Made by a program: the position numbers and the translations under genes. A stretch of 64,000 nucleotides of DNA from positions 124,001-188,000 of the forward strand of contig NZ_CP017671.1 in NCBI RefSeq assembly GCF_001874625.1, in the 5' to 3' direction. Below, in pieces: positions 9,104-20,508 of this stretch (its first letter is position 1; each line of letters starts with the position of its first letter). The notes beneath the pieces are model-generated. The model saw only the letters and a program-made list of their open reading frames with translations. It was not told the DNA's origin and did no database searches. The DNA is from Providencia rettgeri (lineage in GTDB: Bacteria > Pseudomonadota > Gammaproteobacteria > Enterobacterales > Enterobacteriaceae).

Positions 9104-10291
9104 TTAAGGTAAATTTTCAGCGCATGCTGCTGCTGAACTCCATGCCCACTGGAAATTATAGCCGCCTAACCAACCCGTCACATCCATGACTTCACCAATA
9201 AAATACAAGCCAGATACTTTAAGCGATTCCATCGTTTTAGATGAAATTTCATGTGTATCCACTCCACCAAGTGTAACTTCAGCGGTACGATAGCCTTCAG
9301 TTCCATTAGGTTGTACCTGCCATTGATGTAAGGTGTTATGTAGTGCTTCAACCTGAGGGTGATTAAGTTGCTTTAGTGGACACTCAGGGATTTGCCCTAG
9401 CGCCTGTAATACCTCGATTAACCGTTTTGGTAATAATTTAGCCAGTGTATTTTTAAGTGATTGGTTAGGGTGTTTTTGTTTTTCCACCATAATAAAGTCA
9501 GTTAATGAAAGGTTAGGAAGTAAGTTAATACTTACATACTCGCCAGGAAGCCAGTAACTAGAAATTTGCAAAATTGCAGGCCCAGAGAGACCACGGTGGG
9601 TAAACAAGATATTTTCTTTAAATACGGTCCCATCCATTGCTGTAACCTCAGCAGGAACGGATATACCTGAAAGTACTTGTAATGCTTCTAACAGTGGCTT
9701 GTGTAAAGTAAAGGGCACTAATGCTGCGCGTGTAGGAATAATGGTATGCCCAAACTGTTCTGCGAGACGATAACCAAAGGGTGTTGCACCGAGACCGGGC
9801 ATAGATAACCCTCCGGTTGCAACAACGAGTGAGTGGGCACTCACATTTTCCCCGTTGATAGTAACTAAGAAACCATTATCTGTTTTTTCGACGGCGGTGA
9901 CTTCACTGCGTAGCTTGATAGCCACATTTGGTAAATCACATTCAGTTTTTAGCATATCGACGATATCTTGTGCGCTATTATCACAAAAAAGCTGCCCTAA
10001 TGTTTTTTCATGGTAAGCAATATTATATTTTGCGACCAAGGCAATAAAATCCCATTGTGTGTAGCGAGCAAGTGCTGACTTACAAAAGTGAGGGTTACTT
10101 GAAAGGTAATTGCTATGTTCTGTGTACATGTTTGTAAAATTGCACCTGCCACCCCCGGACATCAATATTTTTCTGCCGAGTTTTTTTCCGTTATCAAGCA
10201 CCAGCGTATTTAAGCCTCGTTTGCCAGCGAGTGAGGCACAAAATAAACCTGCTGCACCTGCACCTAAAATAATAACGTCAATATTTTTCAC
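9104..10291 (-). CDS. yhiN: FAD-dependent oxidoreductase, YhiN/HI0933 family
   Basis: 395 aa from a GTG start. The N-terminus has the dinucleotide-binding GAGAAGLFCA, then GRKILMSGGGRCNFTN, and the C-terminal GEVMDVTGWLGGYNFQWA, all diagnostic of the HI0933-like flavoprotein family (BaiN-type fold). The in-frame ATG at 10324 lacks a ribosome site and adds 11 residues absent from E. coli YhiN; the GTG at 10291 follows GAGAA and matches the family start. The cellular reaction is not firmly known. Its position divergent from pitA is the same as in E. coli. Confidence 0.85.
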   Translation of the reverse strand: MKNIDVIILGAGAAGLFCASLAGKRGLNTLVLDNGKKLGRKILMSGGGRCNFTNMYTEHSNYLSSNPHFCKSALARYTQWDFIALVAKYNIAYHEKTLGQLFCDNSAQDIVDMLKTECDLPNVAIKLRSEVTAVEKTDNGFLVTINGENVSAHSLVVATGGLSMPGLGATPFGYRLAEQFGHTIIPTRAALVPFTLHKPLLEALQVLSGISVPAEVTAMDGTVFKENILFTHRGLSGPAILQISSYWLPGEYVSINLLPNLSLTDFIMVEKQKHPNQSLKNTLAKLLPKRLIEVLQALGQIPECPLKQLNHPQVEALHNTLHQWQVQPNGTEGYRTAEVTLGGVDTHEISSKTMESLKVSGLYFIGEVMDVTGWLGGYNFQWAWSSAAACAENLP

Positions 10292-10664
10292 AATAAGGTT
10301 CTCTATATATTTGATTTTAAGCATAATTACATTATGAACATAGATATTTTACGTCATCTTGTCATGATTGTAATGTAAAGCTTTGAGGTAGAACTGATGA
10401 AAAGTATGTAGGACGTATTATAATTAGAGAAATTCGGCAAAAAATAGCAAATGATGATTATTTTCTGGAAACATCGTTAAAAAGTTGCAAAAATTCAGAA
10501 TAAATTTGTTTAAGCCAATCTATTGAAATATATGGGGTAATTACTATGAGGTACTTTTTTGATGGGTAGTTAAATCAAAAAAAGGTTAGATTTTGCTTCC
10601 ACCGCCAGCGTTTGTCACTGATAATGCGCCGCGTTCATGTCCAACATATAATGGCTTAACGTCT

Positions 10665-12155
10665 ATGCTACATCTTTTTACAGGTTTAGAATTTCATACA
10701 GGTCTATTATTAGTTCTAGCACTGTTATTTGTGCTGTTCTATGAGGCTATAAATGGCTTCCATGACACCGCTAACGCGGTAGCAACGGTTATTTATACCA
10801 GAGCAATGCGGGCTCAGTTCGCAGTTGTCATGGCAGGGGTTTTTAACTTTTTCGGTGTCTTGCTGGGAGGGTTGAGCGTTGCGTATGCAATTGTCCACCT
10901 CTTACCAACAGACCTCTTGCTTAATGTGAGCTCAGCTCACGGCCTTGCAATGGTTTTTTCATTGCTTCTGGCTGCAATCATTTGGAACCTTGGAACGTGG
11001 TACTTAGGTATCCCTGCTTCAAGTTCACATACGCTGATCGGGGCGATTATCGGGGTGGGTTTAACCAACGCGATTGTAACTGATTCATCTGTAGTTGATG
11101 CCTTGAACGTACCGAAAATGATCAGTATTTTCATGTCATTGATTTTATCTCCCGCAATTGGTTTTGTGATAGCTGGTTTGATGATTTTCTTTTTGCGCCG
11201 TTATTGGAGTGGCACAAAGAAACGTCGTCGAATTCACTTAACCCCAGCAGAACGTGAGAAAAAAGATGGGAAGCGTAAGCCACCATTTTGGACGCGTACT
11301 GCATTGATTTTATCTGCGGTTGGTGTCAGTTTCTCCCATGGTGCGAACGATGGCCAAAAAGGCATCGGTCTTATCATGCTGGTGCTAATTGGTGTTGCGC
11401 CAGCGGGCTTCGTGATGAATATGAATTCAAACGGCTATGATATCGCTAAAACGCATGATGCGGTTGTCCACCTGCAACAATACTATGAAACACATAAACC
11501 AGCGTTAAACCATGCGATAGAAAATGCCCCTGTGGTGGCTGAAAGCAGCGATGAGCCCGGTGGTGAATTCCACTGTGATAGTTCCCGTACTGGTGCGATT
11601 TTAAATCAAGCGCAAACCATGCTGGATGGCATTCAAAGCTATGAAGAGCTAACGCCTGATCAACGTAATCATGCACGTCGTTTATTGATGTGTATCTCTG
11701 ATACCGCAAATGCTGTTGCTAAGTTACCAGAAACGAGTTCGAAAGATGCGAGTTTACTGAAAAAATTGAGTAATGACTTGCTGTATACCGTTGAGTATGC
11801 GCCACTTTGGATCATCATTGCTGTTGCCTTAGCGTTATCGTTAGGTACCATGTTTGGTTGGCAGCGCGTTGCTGTTACCATTGGTGAGAAAATTGGTAAG
11901 AAAGGCATGACTTATGCGCAAGGTGTTTCCGCGCAAGTCACGGCGGCGGTTTCCATCGGTGTTGCAAGTTACACTGGGATGCCTGTTTCAACGACGCAAG
12001 TTTTATCTTCAGCAGTCGCTGGTACCATGGTTGTCGACGGTGGTGGTGTGCAAACTAAAACCATCAAGAGCATTGCTTTAGCGTGGCTACTGACTCTGCC
12101 TGTCTCAATTGTGTTATCTGGCGGTTTGTACTGGCTATCATTGCTGTTTATCTAA
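10665..12155 (+). CDS. pitA: Low-affinity inorganic phosphate transporter PitA
   Basis: 496 aa, near-identical in layout to E. coli PitA (499 aa). It has N- and C-terminal repeats with the family signatures [17 protein letters not shown] and [13 protein letters not shown], around ten membrane segments, and a long central cytoplasmic loop (~residues 250-390). It moves metal-phosphate with protons across the inner membrane. The ATG at 10665 matches the E. coli start. An in-frame TTG at 10593 has an AAAGG site and would add 24 residues not found in the family, so the start needs checking. It is followed by a strong terminator. Confidence 0.92.
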   Translation: MLHLFTGLEFHTGLLLVLALLFVLFYEAINGFHDTANAVATVIYTRAMRAQFAVVMAGVFNFFGVLLGGLSVAYAIVHLLPTDLLLNVSSAHGLAMVFSLLLAAIIWNLGTWYLGIPASSSHTLIGAIIGVGLTNAIVTDSSVVDALNVPKMISIFMSLILSPAIGFVIAGLMIFFLRRYWSGTKKRRRIHLTPAEREKKDGKRKPPFWTRTALILSAVGVSFSHGANDGQKGIGLIMLVLIGVAPAGFVMNMNSNGYDIAKTHDAVVHLQQYYETHKPALNHAIENAPVVAESSDEPGGEFHCDSSRTGAILNQAQTMLDGIQSYEELTPDQRNHARRLLMCISDTANAVAKLPETSSKDASLLKKLSNDLLYTVEYAPLWIIIAVALALSLGTMFGWQRVAVTIGEKIGKKGMTYAQGVSAQVTAAVSIGVASYTGMPVSTTQVLSSAVAGTMVVDGGGVQTKTIKSIALAWLLTLPVSIVLSGGLYWLSLLFI

Positions 12156-12232
12156 CAGCGCTTAACTTGGCTTCATATCGTTTGTATGGGGCCTTTAAAC
12201 GTTACATGAACATAGTAATATAAATATACGAA

Positions 12233-12267
12233 AGAGTGATGGCCTTACGGCCATCACTCTTTTTTTA
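12233..12267. terminator. Intrinsic terminator between pitA and uspB
   Basis: Perfect 12-bp stem (12233-12244 with 12249-12260), loop TTAC, followed by seven or more T on the plus strand. It ends pitA and, with the A-rich other side, may also serve uspB. Confidence 0.85.
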
Positions 12268-12288
12268 TCGTTAGGTGGGTGAATATTA

Positions 12289-12624
12289 TTAACCTGTCAC
12301 TAATAAGTAGATTAGGCTTACAGCAACAAGAATGCTAAGTCTACTTATCATCATAAATTGCTTACGAATTCGCTCACAGCGTAAAATGACTTCTGGGTCG
12401 TAGTGGTCAATATATTGTTTATTATTGATGTACCTAACCAATCGCAGCTGTTTGTTCAGTTGACCATGGGTGGTAAAAAACCCATTACCATCAACGGATT
12501 GGTAGAGCAGAGGGTCTGAATCCCTTAAAATGGACAATAAAACACGAATTGAAGAAAAATACCGCATCATATTCAAGATACATAAAATACATAATGCCCA
12601 AAACAATGCAATCATACTGAACAT
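12289..12624 (-). CDS. uspB: Universal stress protein B
   Basis: 111 aa, exactly the E. coli UspB length, with the same core ([31 protein letters not shown]-like [19 protein letters not shown]). It has membrane segments at both ends, consistent with a small integral membrane protein linked to stationary-phase and ethanol tolerance in E. coli. It is divergent from uspA, as in E. coli. Confidence 0.9.
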   Translation of the reverse strand: MFSMIALFWALCILCILNMMRYFSSIRVLLSILRDSDPLLYQSVDGNGFFTTHGQLNKQLRLVRYINNKQYIDHYDPEVILRCERIRKQFMMISRLSILVAVSLIYLLVTG

Positions 12625-13187
12625 AATCCCCTCCTTAGAACCTAGGGGCTATTGACCTTTTGATTGGTTCTCTCAGCAGCAAAGCTATCGCTTTACCGTA
12701 ATGCTATTGATTTTCATGCCTTGTATTAATGAGAAGTGACCAGCAAAGTTCAACTGCGCCTAGCTCACTGCAATTGTCACAAAGGAAATACAGCAAAACG
12801 TTGCACTTAAACTAAGTTTTTTTATTGTAGGATATATTCTTGCTTAAAAAAAGTGCAGCGGGCACAAAATTATGATGACTATTTGTTTATATTGAGAAAA
12901 TTGTCAGTAGTTTCTATGTATGTTCGTCTAAAATATAAAAGAGCATGGGAGAATGTTTTACGCAATTTTAGTGTATCCTTAGCTCAAATTGTTTAGGCAA
13001 ATATATTAATATTGAATGAATGATGTTATTGTTTTATAAAATGTTATATGAACTGATGATTTAAAGGTTAATCTGCTTAGATGTGATCAAAGCAACACTT
13101 AATAATCACAATTTGCAGGTATAGTATTCATAAAGATGTGGTGAAGGCATAACCACTGGATAATCAGCATTTGGAAGGAGTTTACTT
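12625..13187. promoter_or_regulatory. Divergent uspB/uspA control region
   Basis: 563 bp without a gene, between divergent stress genes. It must hold both promoters; a strong GGAGG-type ribosome site (GGAAGGAG) stands just before uspA. I could not assign promoter boxes with confidence. Confidence 0.4.
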
Positions 13188-13622
13188 ATGGCTTACAAAC
13201 ATATTCTTGTGGCGGTAGATTTATCACCTGAAAGTAAAGTATTACTGGATAAGGCTGTCTCTATGGCAAAACCTTACGGGGCCAAAGTATCCATGATCCA
13301 TGTTGATGTGAACTATTCGGACCTCTACACAGGTCTTATTGATGTCAACCTTGGTGACATGCAACAGCGTATTACGGATGAAACTCGTAACGCTCTGAAG
13401 GACTTGTCTGCAGGTGCAGATTATGAAATCCAAGAAACTCTTAGCGGTAGTGGTGATTTAGGCCAAGTACTGGTTGATGCGATTAAAAAATATAATATGG
13501 ATTTAGTCGTCTGTGGTCATCACCAAGATTTCTGGAGCAAGTTAATGTCATCTGCTCGTCAGCTAATCAATACAGTTCATGTGGATATGTTGATTGTGCC
13601 ATTAAATGACGATGAAGAATAA
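13188..13622 (+). CDS. uspA: Universal stress protein A
   Basis: 144 aa, the usual UspA length. It opens with [23 protein letters not shown] and has the Usp fold with the C-terminal [22 protein letters not shown] segment typical of enterobacterial UspA. It is a cytoplasmic dimer induced by growth arrest and many stresses. A strong ribosome site (GGAAGGAG) precedes the ATG. It is monocistronic with its own terminator. Confidence 0.95.
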   Translation: MAYKHILVAVDLSPESKVLLDKAVSMAKPYGAKVSMIHVDVNYSDLYTGLIDVNLGDMQQRITDETRNALKDLSAGADYEIQETLSGSGDLGQVLVDAIKKYNMDLVVCGHHQDFWSKLMSSARQLINTVHVDMLIVPLNDDEE

Positions 13623-13656
13623 GTCACATCGCTAAATTAGAAAAATTATTCACTAA

Positions 13657-13686
13657 AAACGCTTGCTTATGCAGGCGTTTTTTTTG
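13657..13686 (+). terminator. uspA intrinsic terminator
   Basis: 10-bp stem AAACGCTTGC/GCAGGCGTTT with one G-T pair, loop TTAT and a run of T, 35 nt after the uspA stop. Confidence 0.85.
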
Positions 13687-13888
13687 TTACAAAATATGTA
13701 CTTCGAGGTGGTTATTGGCAGGTCAAGCGATTTATTTTGCATTACAGTGAAAAAAAACCTTGAATTTAGAATACAAACTAATGATATATTCAATAGGCAA
13801 ACACAAATCAACCTCACATTTCCTAAAAATAATGACAAGAAAGAGTGAGGCACATCACAACAACTACATGTTAAAAAGGAAGACATAG

Positions 13889-15223
13889 ATGACACAATCA
13901 CTATCTTCGTTCTTGGAGTCTGTCCAAAAAAGAGATCCTTCACAGCCTGAGTTTTTACAAGCTGTGCGGGAAGTATTCACTTCTCTTTGGCCTTTTTTAG
14001 AACAAAATGCAAAGTATCGTGACCAAGCATTACTTGAACGCTTCGTTGAACCTGAGCGCGTTATTCAGTTCCGCGTATGTTGGGTTGATGACCACGGCAA
14101 AGTGCAAGTGAACCGTGCTTGGCGTGTTCAATTCAGTTCAGCCATTGGGCCATTCAAAGGTGGAATGCGCTTTCACCCATCCGTTAACTTATCAATTCTG
14201 AAGTTCTTAGGCTTTGAGCAAACACTGAAGAATGCGTTAACAACATTACCGATGGGCGGAGGTAAAGGGGGGTCTGACTTCGATCCTAAAGGGAAAAGCC
14301 ATGGTGAAGTGATGCGTTTTTGCCAAGCCTTGATGACTGAATTATATCGCCATATTGGCTCAAACACTGACGTACCTGCTGGGGACATTGGTGTGGGTGG
14401 ACGTGAAGTCGGTTTCATGACCGGTATGATGAAAAAACTGTCTAACGACACCTCTTGTGTATTTACGGGTAAAGGTCTGTCTTTCGGTGGGAGTTTGATC
14501 CGCCCAGAAGCGACTGGCTATGGTTTAGTTTACTTTACTAATGCGATGTTAAAACGCCATGGCTTAGGTTTTGATGGTATGCGAGTTGCTGTTTCTGGTT
14601 CAGGTAACGTAGCACAGTATACGATTGATAAATGCATGGAACTGGGTGCTAAAGTTGTCACAGCTTCTGATTCAGGCGGTACTGTGGTGGATGAAGCTGG
14701 TTTCACAACAGAAAAACTGGCTCGTTTAGAAGAAATCAAAAATAACTATGGTCGCATTGAAGAGTATGCCAAAGAGTTTGGTTTAACTTACTTAGCGGGT
14801 CAGCAACCGTGGAATGTGCCAGTGGATATTGCGTTACCTTGTGCAACACAAAATGAGCTAGATATTGATGCTGCAAAAGTGTTGATTAAAAATGGGGTCA
14901 AAGCAGTCGCAGAAGGGGCGAATATGCCAACAACCATTCCGGCAACGGAGTTGTTCCTAGAAGCGGGTGTTTTGTTTGCGCCAGGTAAAGCCGCGAATGC
15001 GGGTGGGGTGGCAACGTCAGGTTTAGAAATGGCGCAAAATGCGGCTCGTCTCAGTTGGAAAGCTGAAAAAGTAGATGCTCGCTTACATCACATCATGCTG
15101 GATATTCACCAACACTGTGTTGAATTTGGGGGTGAGGAGAAACAAACAAACTATGTTCAAGGCGCTAACATCGCAGGCTTCGTGAAAGTCGCAGATGCAA
15201 TGCTTGGGCAGGGTGTGTTGTAA
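13889..15223 (+). CDS. gdhA: NADP-specific glutamate dehydrogenase
   Basis: 444 aa (E. coli 447). It carries the substrate site GGMRFHPSVN and the catalytic-lysine loop LPMGGGKGGSDFDPKG, then the C-terminal Rossmann domain with GSGNVAQYTIDKCMELGAKVV. It makes glutamate from 2-oxoglutarate, ammonium and NADPH. AAAAAGGAAGAC before the ATG gives a good ribosome site. In E. coli the uspA-rsmJ interval holds dtpB rather than gdhA, so gdhA has moved here relative to E. coli. Confidence 0.95.
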   Translation: MTQSLSSFLESVQKRDPSQPEFLQAVREVFTSLWPFLEQNAKYRDQALLERFVEPERVIQFRVCWVDDHGKVQVNRAWRVQFSSAIGPFKGGMRFHPSVNLSILKFLGFEQTLKNALTTLPMGGGKGGSDFDPKGKSHGEVMRFCQALMTELYRHIGSNTDVPAGDIGVGGREVGFMTGMMKKLSNDTSCVFTGKGLSFGGSLIRPEATGYGLVYFTNAMLKRHGLGFDGMRVAVSGSGNVAQYTIDKCMELGAKVVTASDSGGTVVDEAGFTTEKLARLEEIKNNYGRIEEYAKEFGLTYLAGQQPWNVPVDIALPCATQNELDIDAAKVLIKNGVKAVAEGANMPTTIPATELFLEAGVLFAPGKAANAGGVATSGLEMAQNAARLSWKAEKVDARLHHIMLDIHQHCVEFGGEEKQTNYVQGANIAGFVKVADAMLGQGVL

Positions 15224-15307
15224 TTCTCTGACCTGTAAACGTACGCGAAAGGGCGGCTGTATTATATTGATAATTTCACCTGTACATACGCCCTTCGCCG
15301 TTACGTT

Positions 15308-16078
15308 TTAGTCACTATTTTTAATGCACGGATATATATCAAATCGATGGCTTTTTGTCGTAATTGCTGAAGGCGCTTTTTGTCCCGCTAGGGGCTCTGC
15401 GTAATCAGGGCGTTTAACAACCACTCTTCGTTTTGCTAAGGCGATAGCTGGTGCGAGTAAGGAATCCGCATCATCATCAGCCCCTACCAATGACTGAAAC
15501 ACTCGCATTTCTTTCTTAACTAAAGCGCTTTTTTGCCGATGTGGATACATTGGATCAAGGTAAATAACATCGGGTGCGTGAGTCACTTCTTTTAAAGCGG
15601 TAATGCTAGAAGCATGGATCAAAGACATACGCTCTTTTAACCACTCTCCAATTTCAGCGTCTTGATAGCCTCGCTGTAGGCCATCATCTAATAATGCAGC
15701 CACAACAGGGTGGCGTTCTAACATACGGACACGGCAGCCTAGAGAGGCTAAAACAAAGGCATCACGGCCAAGGCCAGCCGTCGCATCTATCACGTCAGGA
15801 AGATAATCTTTTTTAATTCCAACAGCTTTGGCGACAGCTTCACCACGACCACCACCAAACTTTCGTCGATGAGCCATGGCTCCTGACACAAAATCCACAA
15901 AAATCCCCCCGAGTTTGGGTTCATCCAGTTTACGTAGTTGTAAGTTTTCAGGGGTTAGTACCAGAGCCATCACCGCGTTAGGGGTATGAGAAAGCTGCCA
16001 TTTTTCAGAAAGTTGGGAAAGGGCGCCGCGATCGGCACCCTCTTCACAGATCAATTGGATCGCAGTGCTATTAGCCAT
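15308..16078 (-). CDS. rsmJ: 16S rRNA m2G1516 methyltransferase
   Basis: 256 aa, close to E. coli RsmJ (250 aa). Diagnostic blocks are [24 protein letters not shown], the SAM-binding [18 protein letters not shown] and the YLDPMYP catalytic-type motif. It methylates N2 of G1516 in the small-subunit rRNA. Two ATGs are possible (16087 and 16078); I chose 16078 because AAAGAG is too close to the outer one. Either start overlaps the 3' end of prlC, so the genes are co-transcribed, as in E. coli. Confidence 0.92.
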   Translation of the reverse strand: MANSTAIQLICEEGADRGALSQLSEKWQLSHTPNAVMALVLTPENLQLRKLDEPKLGGIFVDFVSGAMAHRRKFGGGRGEAVAKAVGIKKDYLPDVIDATAGLGRDAFVLASLGCRVRMLERHPVVAALLDDGLQRGYQDAEIGEWLKERMSLIHASSITALKEVTHAPDVIYLDPMYPHRQKSALVKKEMRVFQSLVGADDDADSLLAPAIALAKRRVVVKRPDYAEPLAGQKAPSAITTKSHRFDIYPCIKNSD

Positions 16079-18113
16079 GAATACCATAGCTCTTTAACAT
16101 CGCGTCTAGTTCTGGTTTACGGCCACGGAAGCGCTCAAATAGCGCCATTGGTTCTTCAGAGCCGCCGCGGCTTAAAATATTGTCAAGGAATGACTGACCA
16201 GTTTGGCGATTAAAAATACCTTCTTCACTGAAACGCGAATATGCATCTGCGGCTAAAACATCTGCCCATAAATAGCTGTAATAACCCGCAGCATAACCCC
16301 CTGCGAAGATATGGCTGAAGGCATGCGGGAAGCGTGCCCATTTAGGTGAAGGCACTACCGCGACTTTATCTTTAATGGCGTATAAGGTTGGCATAACTTG
16401 AGCCCCTTTAGCTGGGTCATATTCAGCATGCAAGGTGAAATCAAATAAACCAAACTCTAATTGGCGTAGCACAAACATTGCAGATTGGTAGTTTTTCGCA
16501 GCCAGCATGCTACTTAGCATTTCTGCAGGTAATGGTTCGCCTGTTTCATAATGCCCTGAAATAAACTCGAGTGCTTCAGGTTCCCAGCACCAGTTTTCCA
16601 TAAACTGACTTGGTAGTTCTACCGCATCCCATGGTACCCCATTGATCCCTGCAACATCAGCAACATCAATCTTCGTTAACATATGATGTAAGCCATGACC
16701 AAACTCGTGGAATAGTGTGATCACCTCATCATGGGTAAAGAGTGCTGGCTTATCACCTAATGGTTTGTTGAAGTTACAGGTTAGATAAGCAACTGGGTTT
16801 TGTAATGAACCATCTTTATGCACCATACGGCCCATGCAGTCGTCCATCCAAGCTCCACCACGTTTGTGTTCACGTGCATAGAGGTCTAGGTAGAAGCTAC
16901 CGCGTAAAGTATTGGTATCATCGTATAACTCAAAGAAACGCACATCTTTATGCCATGTTTCTACATCATTGCGTTCTTTTGCCGTTAACCCATAAATACG
17001 GTGAACGACTTCAAATAAGCCATTAAGGACACGTTGCTCCGGGAAATAAGGGCGTAGTTGCTCATCACTTAATGAGAATTTATGCTGTTTCTGCTTTTCG
17101 CTATAATACGCTAAGTCCCAAGACTCTAGGGTATCGACACCATAATGCTGTTTTGCAAAGGCGGTTAATTCAGCAAGTTCATCTTTACCTTGCTGGTGGG
17201 CGCGTTGTGCTAAGTCATTTAAGAAGCCTAATACTTGCTCTGGTGATTCTGCCATTTTTGTTGCCAGAGATTTATCAGCGTAGTTTTTAAAACCTAATAA
17301 TTGAGCAAGTTCATGGCGTAATGCCATTAACTCATCAATGAGTTCGCTGTTATCCCATTTACCGGCATTTGGCCCTTGGTCTGAAGCACGAGTGCTATAT
17401 GCATGGCTCATTTCACGGCGCAATTCTGCGTTGTCGGCGTAAGTCATGACAGGTAGGTAGCTTGGCATATCGAGGGTTAATAGATAACCTTCTTCACCTT
17501 TGGCTTCTGCCATGGCTTTAGCTGCCGCGATGGCGCTTTCTGGCATACCCGCTAATTCTTTTTCATCTTTAATGAGTTTCGTCCACCCCATGGTGGCATC
17601 AAGCACATTATTGCTAAATTTAGAGGCAATCTCTGACAAACGCGCAACAATTTCACCATAACGTTGCTGTTTTTCAGAGGGTAAGCCAATTCCAGATAGC
17701 TCGAAATCACGTAAAGTATTCTCGATAGATTTCCGCTGTGATTGGCTGAGTGAGTTAAATTCAGCGCCTTCTTTTAATGATTTATAGGCTTGATATAAAG
17801 GTTCGTGCTGACCCATCCACGTACTGAATTCAGACAGCAGCGGTAAACATTGTTCATAGGCTTCACGCAACTCAGGGCTATTTTTTACCGAATGCAGGTG
17901 GCTCACTGGCGACCAAACTCTGGAGAGTTTATCGCTGGCTTCTTCTAACGGTTGGCACAGGTTATCCCAAGTATATTGGTCTGTGGCATCAAGGAGGTTT
18001 TCAACTGTTTGACGGTACTCGGTGAGTACGTGCTCGACAGCAGGAAAAACATGTGCAGGCTCTATAGTAGAAAAGCGAGGTAGGGCAGAATCGGTTAATA
18101 ATGCATTTGTCAT
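16071..18113 (-). CDS. prlC: Oligopeptidase A
   Basis: 680 aa from the ATG at 18113, exactly the E. coli length, starting [15 protein letters not shown]. An upstream in-frame ATG at 18152 would add 13 residues not in the family. It is an M3-family zinc metallopeptidase with HEFGHGLHH near residue 470 and a downstream glutamate in [10 protein letters not shown]. It is cytoplasmic and degrades signal peptides and short peptides. AGGA lies upstream of the start, and rsmJ overlaps its end. Confidence 0.95.
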   Translation of the reverse strand: MTNALLTDSALPRFSTIEPAHVFPAVEHVLTEYRQTVENLLDATDQYTWDNLCQPLEEASDKLSRVWSPVSHLHSVKNSPELREAYEQCLPLLSEFSTWMGQHEPLYQAYKSLKEGAEFNSLSQSQRKSIENTLRDFELSGIGLPSEKQQRYGEIVARLSEIASKFSNNVLDATMGWTKLIKDEKELAGMPESAIAAAKAMAEAKGEEGYLLTLDMPSYLPVMTYADNAELRREMSHAYSTRASDQGPNAGKWDNSELIDELMALRHELAQLLGFKNYADKSLATKMAESPEQVLGFLNDLAQRAHQQGKDELAELTAFAKQHYGVDTLESWDLAYYSEKQKQHKFSLSDEQLRPYFPEQRVLNGLFEVVHRIYGLTAKERNDVETWHKDVRFFELYDDTNTLRGSFYLDLYAREHKRGGAWMDDCMGRMVHKDGSLQNPVAYLTCNFNKPLGDKPALFTHDEVITLFHEFGHGLHHMLTKIDVADVAGINGVPWDAVELPSQFMENWCWEPEALEFISGHYETGEPLPAEMLSSMLAAKNYQSAMFVLRQLEFGLFDFTLHAEYDPAKGAQVMPTLYAIKDKVAVVPSPKWARFPHAFSHIFAGGYAAGYYSYLWADVLAADAYSRFSEEGIFNRQTGQSFLDNILSRGGSEEPMALFERFRGRKPELDAMLKSYGIHG

Positions 18114-18374
18114 AAAACATCCTGTGATTGCAGGCTTGTGCTCGTAGGCCAAGGCTTACTGTGTTGACAATAAAAGTTAAATGGTGAATTTATACCCAAA
18201 TACGATTGGTGTATGGGGCATAAAATTAGCGCACCATTATGAATATAAGAAAGTATATGGGGGCAGAAATGTAAACCTCAATATCAAGATAACGTTTTTT
18301 CTTATCAGCGCTTATCAATAAGTGGGGTTTTTATTAGCTTTTATCAATAAAGGTGATAGTTGCAGTTTCAATGC

Positions 18375-18403
18375 TTTAGAAAATAATGGATTCAGTCTAT
18401 AAT
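18375..18403 (+). promoter_or_regulatory. selC promoter
   Basis: TTTAGA, 17-bp spacer, then a perfect TATAAT at 18398-18403, 25 nt before the mature 5' end of the selenocysteine tRNA. Confidence 0.65.
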
Positions 18404-18428
18404 CATGCTCCAATCTATAGATTATAGA

Positions 18429-18523
18429 GGAAGATCGTCGTCTCCGGTGAGGCGGCTGGATTTCAAATCCAGTTGGGGCTGCCAGCAGTCCCGGGCAGGT
18501 TCGACTCCTGTGATCTTCCGCCA
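18429..18523 (+). tRNA. selC: tRNA-Sec (UCA)
   Basis: 95 nt, nearly identical to E. coli selC by eye. It has the long 8-bp acceptor stem (GGAAGATC/GATCTTCC), anticodon TCA within GGATTTCAAATCC, a very long variable arm, GTTCGACTC in the T loop and an encoded CCA. It inserts selenocysteine at UGA with SelA/SelB. It is a classic integration site; the decayed integrase just downstream fits this. Confidence 0.97.
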
Positions 18524-18686
18524 AACGCAGTTTCTAAATTTCTCCCAAAGTCTATATTTCCCTTTTAAATCAATAAGATTAATCATCTCGAAGTCTGTCT
18601 GATTCTCCCCTTGTTTACTGGTTTCTACCCCTGTTTGGGGGCAAAATTGGGGGCATAATTTTCCCCTATTTTTGGATGCCCCCACA

Positions 18687-19526
18687 ATGAAGCTTTACGC
18701 CTGCCAGGTAGCGGCCTCAAGGCCAATGGTAACCCCCTATAAAATGACCGATGGAGGGGGGACACACTAGTTTCATTAGCTGATGCACGAAAAAATTGCT
18801 GGTTCAAAATAAAGTTCAAGTAAATAAAAACATTTAGCCTCTGAAAGTACCTTTGAAGCAGTAGCTCGTGAATGGCACACTTCTAAAGCAGATCTCTGGT
18901 CACTACGTTATCGTGATGAAATTATTGATACTATTGAAAAGGATATCTTTCCTTATATTGGTGAGCATCCGATAGCAGAGATTAAACCCCTAGAGCTACT
19001 TGAAACCTTACATAAGATGGAAAAACGCGGAGCCTTAGAGAAGATGCGCAAAGTCCGCCAGCGCTGCGGTGAGGTCTTTCGCTATGCCATTATTATGGGT
19101 CGAGCGCAATATAGCCCAGCTCCTGATCTGGCTTCTGCTCTAACTCCACCTAAAAAGCAACACTTCCCATTCTTAACAAATCAAGAACTGCCATATTTCC
19201 TAAAAGATTTAGCTGGTTACACTGGCAGTATCATCACCAAAACAGCGACTGAAATTATTTTGCTAACGGCTGTTAGAACGCAAGAACTCCGCTTTGCTCG
19301 TTGGCAGGATATTGATTTAGAAAAAGGGGTTTGGGAGATACCAGCTGAAGTAATGAAAATAAAGCGACCGCATGTTGTACCGTTATCAAAGCAGGTTATC
19401 GAGCTATTTAATTCACTCAAATTACTATCAGAGTGTTATGAGCTTGTGTTTATAGGCCGTAATGACCATAGAAAACCAATCAGTAAGGAAAGCGTAAATC
19501 AGGTTATTGAGTTGCGGATTTTGTGA
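18687..19526 (+). pseudogene. Decayed P4-type tyrosine integrase next to selC
   Basis: From the ATG at 18687 the frame reads [20 protein letters not shown] then TDGGG, the usual N-terminus of P4-family integrases. The frame is then broken by stops, with an internal deletion; a scrap SLADARK follows. From about 18836 the protein resumes (STFEAVAREWHTSKADLWS) through the core-binding domain and the first catalytic arginine region (LLTAVRTQELRFARWQDIDL), ending at 19526. The HxxR and tyrosine segments are missing. It cannot be active. It marks the island that entered at selC. Confidence 0.85.
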
Positions 19527-20394
19527 ATGACGCACAACTGAACTTTCGTTTGAGGATAGATACAGTTAATAGCATCAGGAAAGCTGGTTAGCCCATCAGT
19601 ACCGATAAGGCTAGGCTTATGATTGCTAAAGTGTTCCAACAGGGTACCGTGCTTTATTTATCGATAACTTCACCTATATGTTCTTCAATGAAGTGAACCT
19701 GTATAAGATGTTTTGCGATATCGGCGACAACGGGGGATTTCATGTTGTGGGCCCTCTAGTCATTAGGGAGCTTTATTCATTTCGTACTGGGCACAATGAT
19801 GTCAGAAGTGTGTGAGGATCTTCACCTCATCAGCCGAACCCTTCACCGCTCTCAAATAGTTGGGATGCGTTCATCTCATTTTTCAAGAACTAGCCTAAAA
19901 ACGAGTATTAAGATTATCAATAAGTCAAATGACACCAACTGTCTGGAGATTTAAGGGGGCGGTTTAGTTAGATGAAATTATTAACACGCGTAACAAGTGT
20001 AAGTAATTGCAAAAAAGTAATGGTTGATGTATGTGAAAGAAATGTTGTTAAGTATGAATTAATAACACATTATTTTTAACCTATTGATTTTTATCGGGTA
20101 AAAATAATTGTAGTATGAATAAATATGACAAGAAATAACTGACTATTAAACTTGGTATATTCGATAGATTTCTCCTGCTTTACAGCCTATGTGAGTAATT
20201 ATAGTATTTATGTGAGCTAGAGTTCAAAAGACAAAAAGATTTAATTACCGTATTCATAAATATATAGTGGTTTTATCTAGGTAAATTTAGCTATAGTTCG
20301 TATCTAAAATTTAATTCTATTGTTATTAATATTTAATCACAGGGCTTCTTTTTAATTTTTTCTTTAAATTACGACTTAGTTGAGGATTTACCCA
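19527..20394. other. Degenerate island DNA
   Basis: 868 bp with many stops in all frames. Short stretches (about 19640-19900) look like worn coding sequence but I cannot assign a family. No intact gene, RNA or repeat is recognised. Confidence 0.35.
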
Positions 20395-20508
20395 GTGAAA
20401 TTAAATAAAACTCTTATGGCTATTGTAGCAGCGGCAACGATGGTTATGGTATGTCTGGTCACTTCAGTTAAAACATATAGTGGCGCATGTCTTGGGCTCA
20501 AGGAGCCG
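20395..20508 (+). pseudogene. Truncated fimbrial-subunit leader
   Basis: A GTG start gives KLNKTLMAIVAAATMVMV, a typical type 1-family pilin signal peptide (compare MKLNKLALVGAFAVATL at 50924). The frame then runs into IS1-related sequence and stops after 37 codons. The mature pilin is absent. It is probably what remains of a fourth fimbrial gene here that was cut by an insertion. Confidence 0.5.

Noticed and set aside
10593..10664. TTG start adding 24 residues to PitA
   Set aside because: It has an AAAGG site, but the extra residues are absent from E. coli PitA and do not look like a membrane protein N-terminus; kept only as an alternative.
18601..18680. Repeated GGGGGCA runs near the integrase as a CRISPR-like or att array
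   Set aside because: The copies are only 6-8 bases long with irregular spacing; more likely arm-type binding sites or low-complexity sequence.
18315..18819. Several overlapping ORFs on both strands around selC
   Set aside because: They are shadows of the tRNA and of the decayed integrase leader, without ribosome sites or family motifs.
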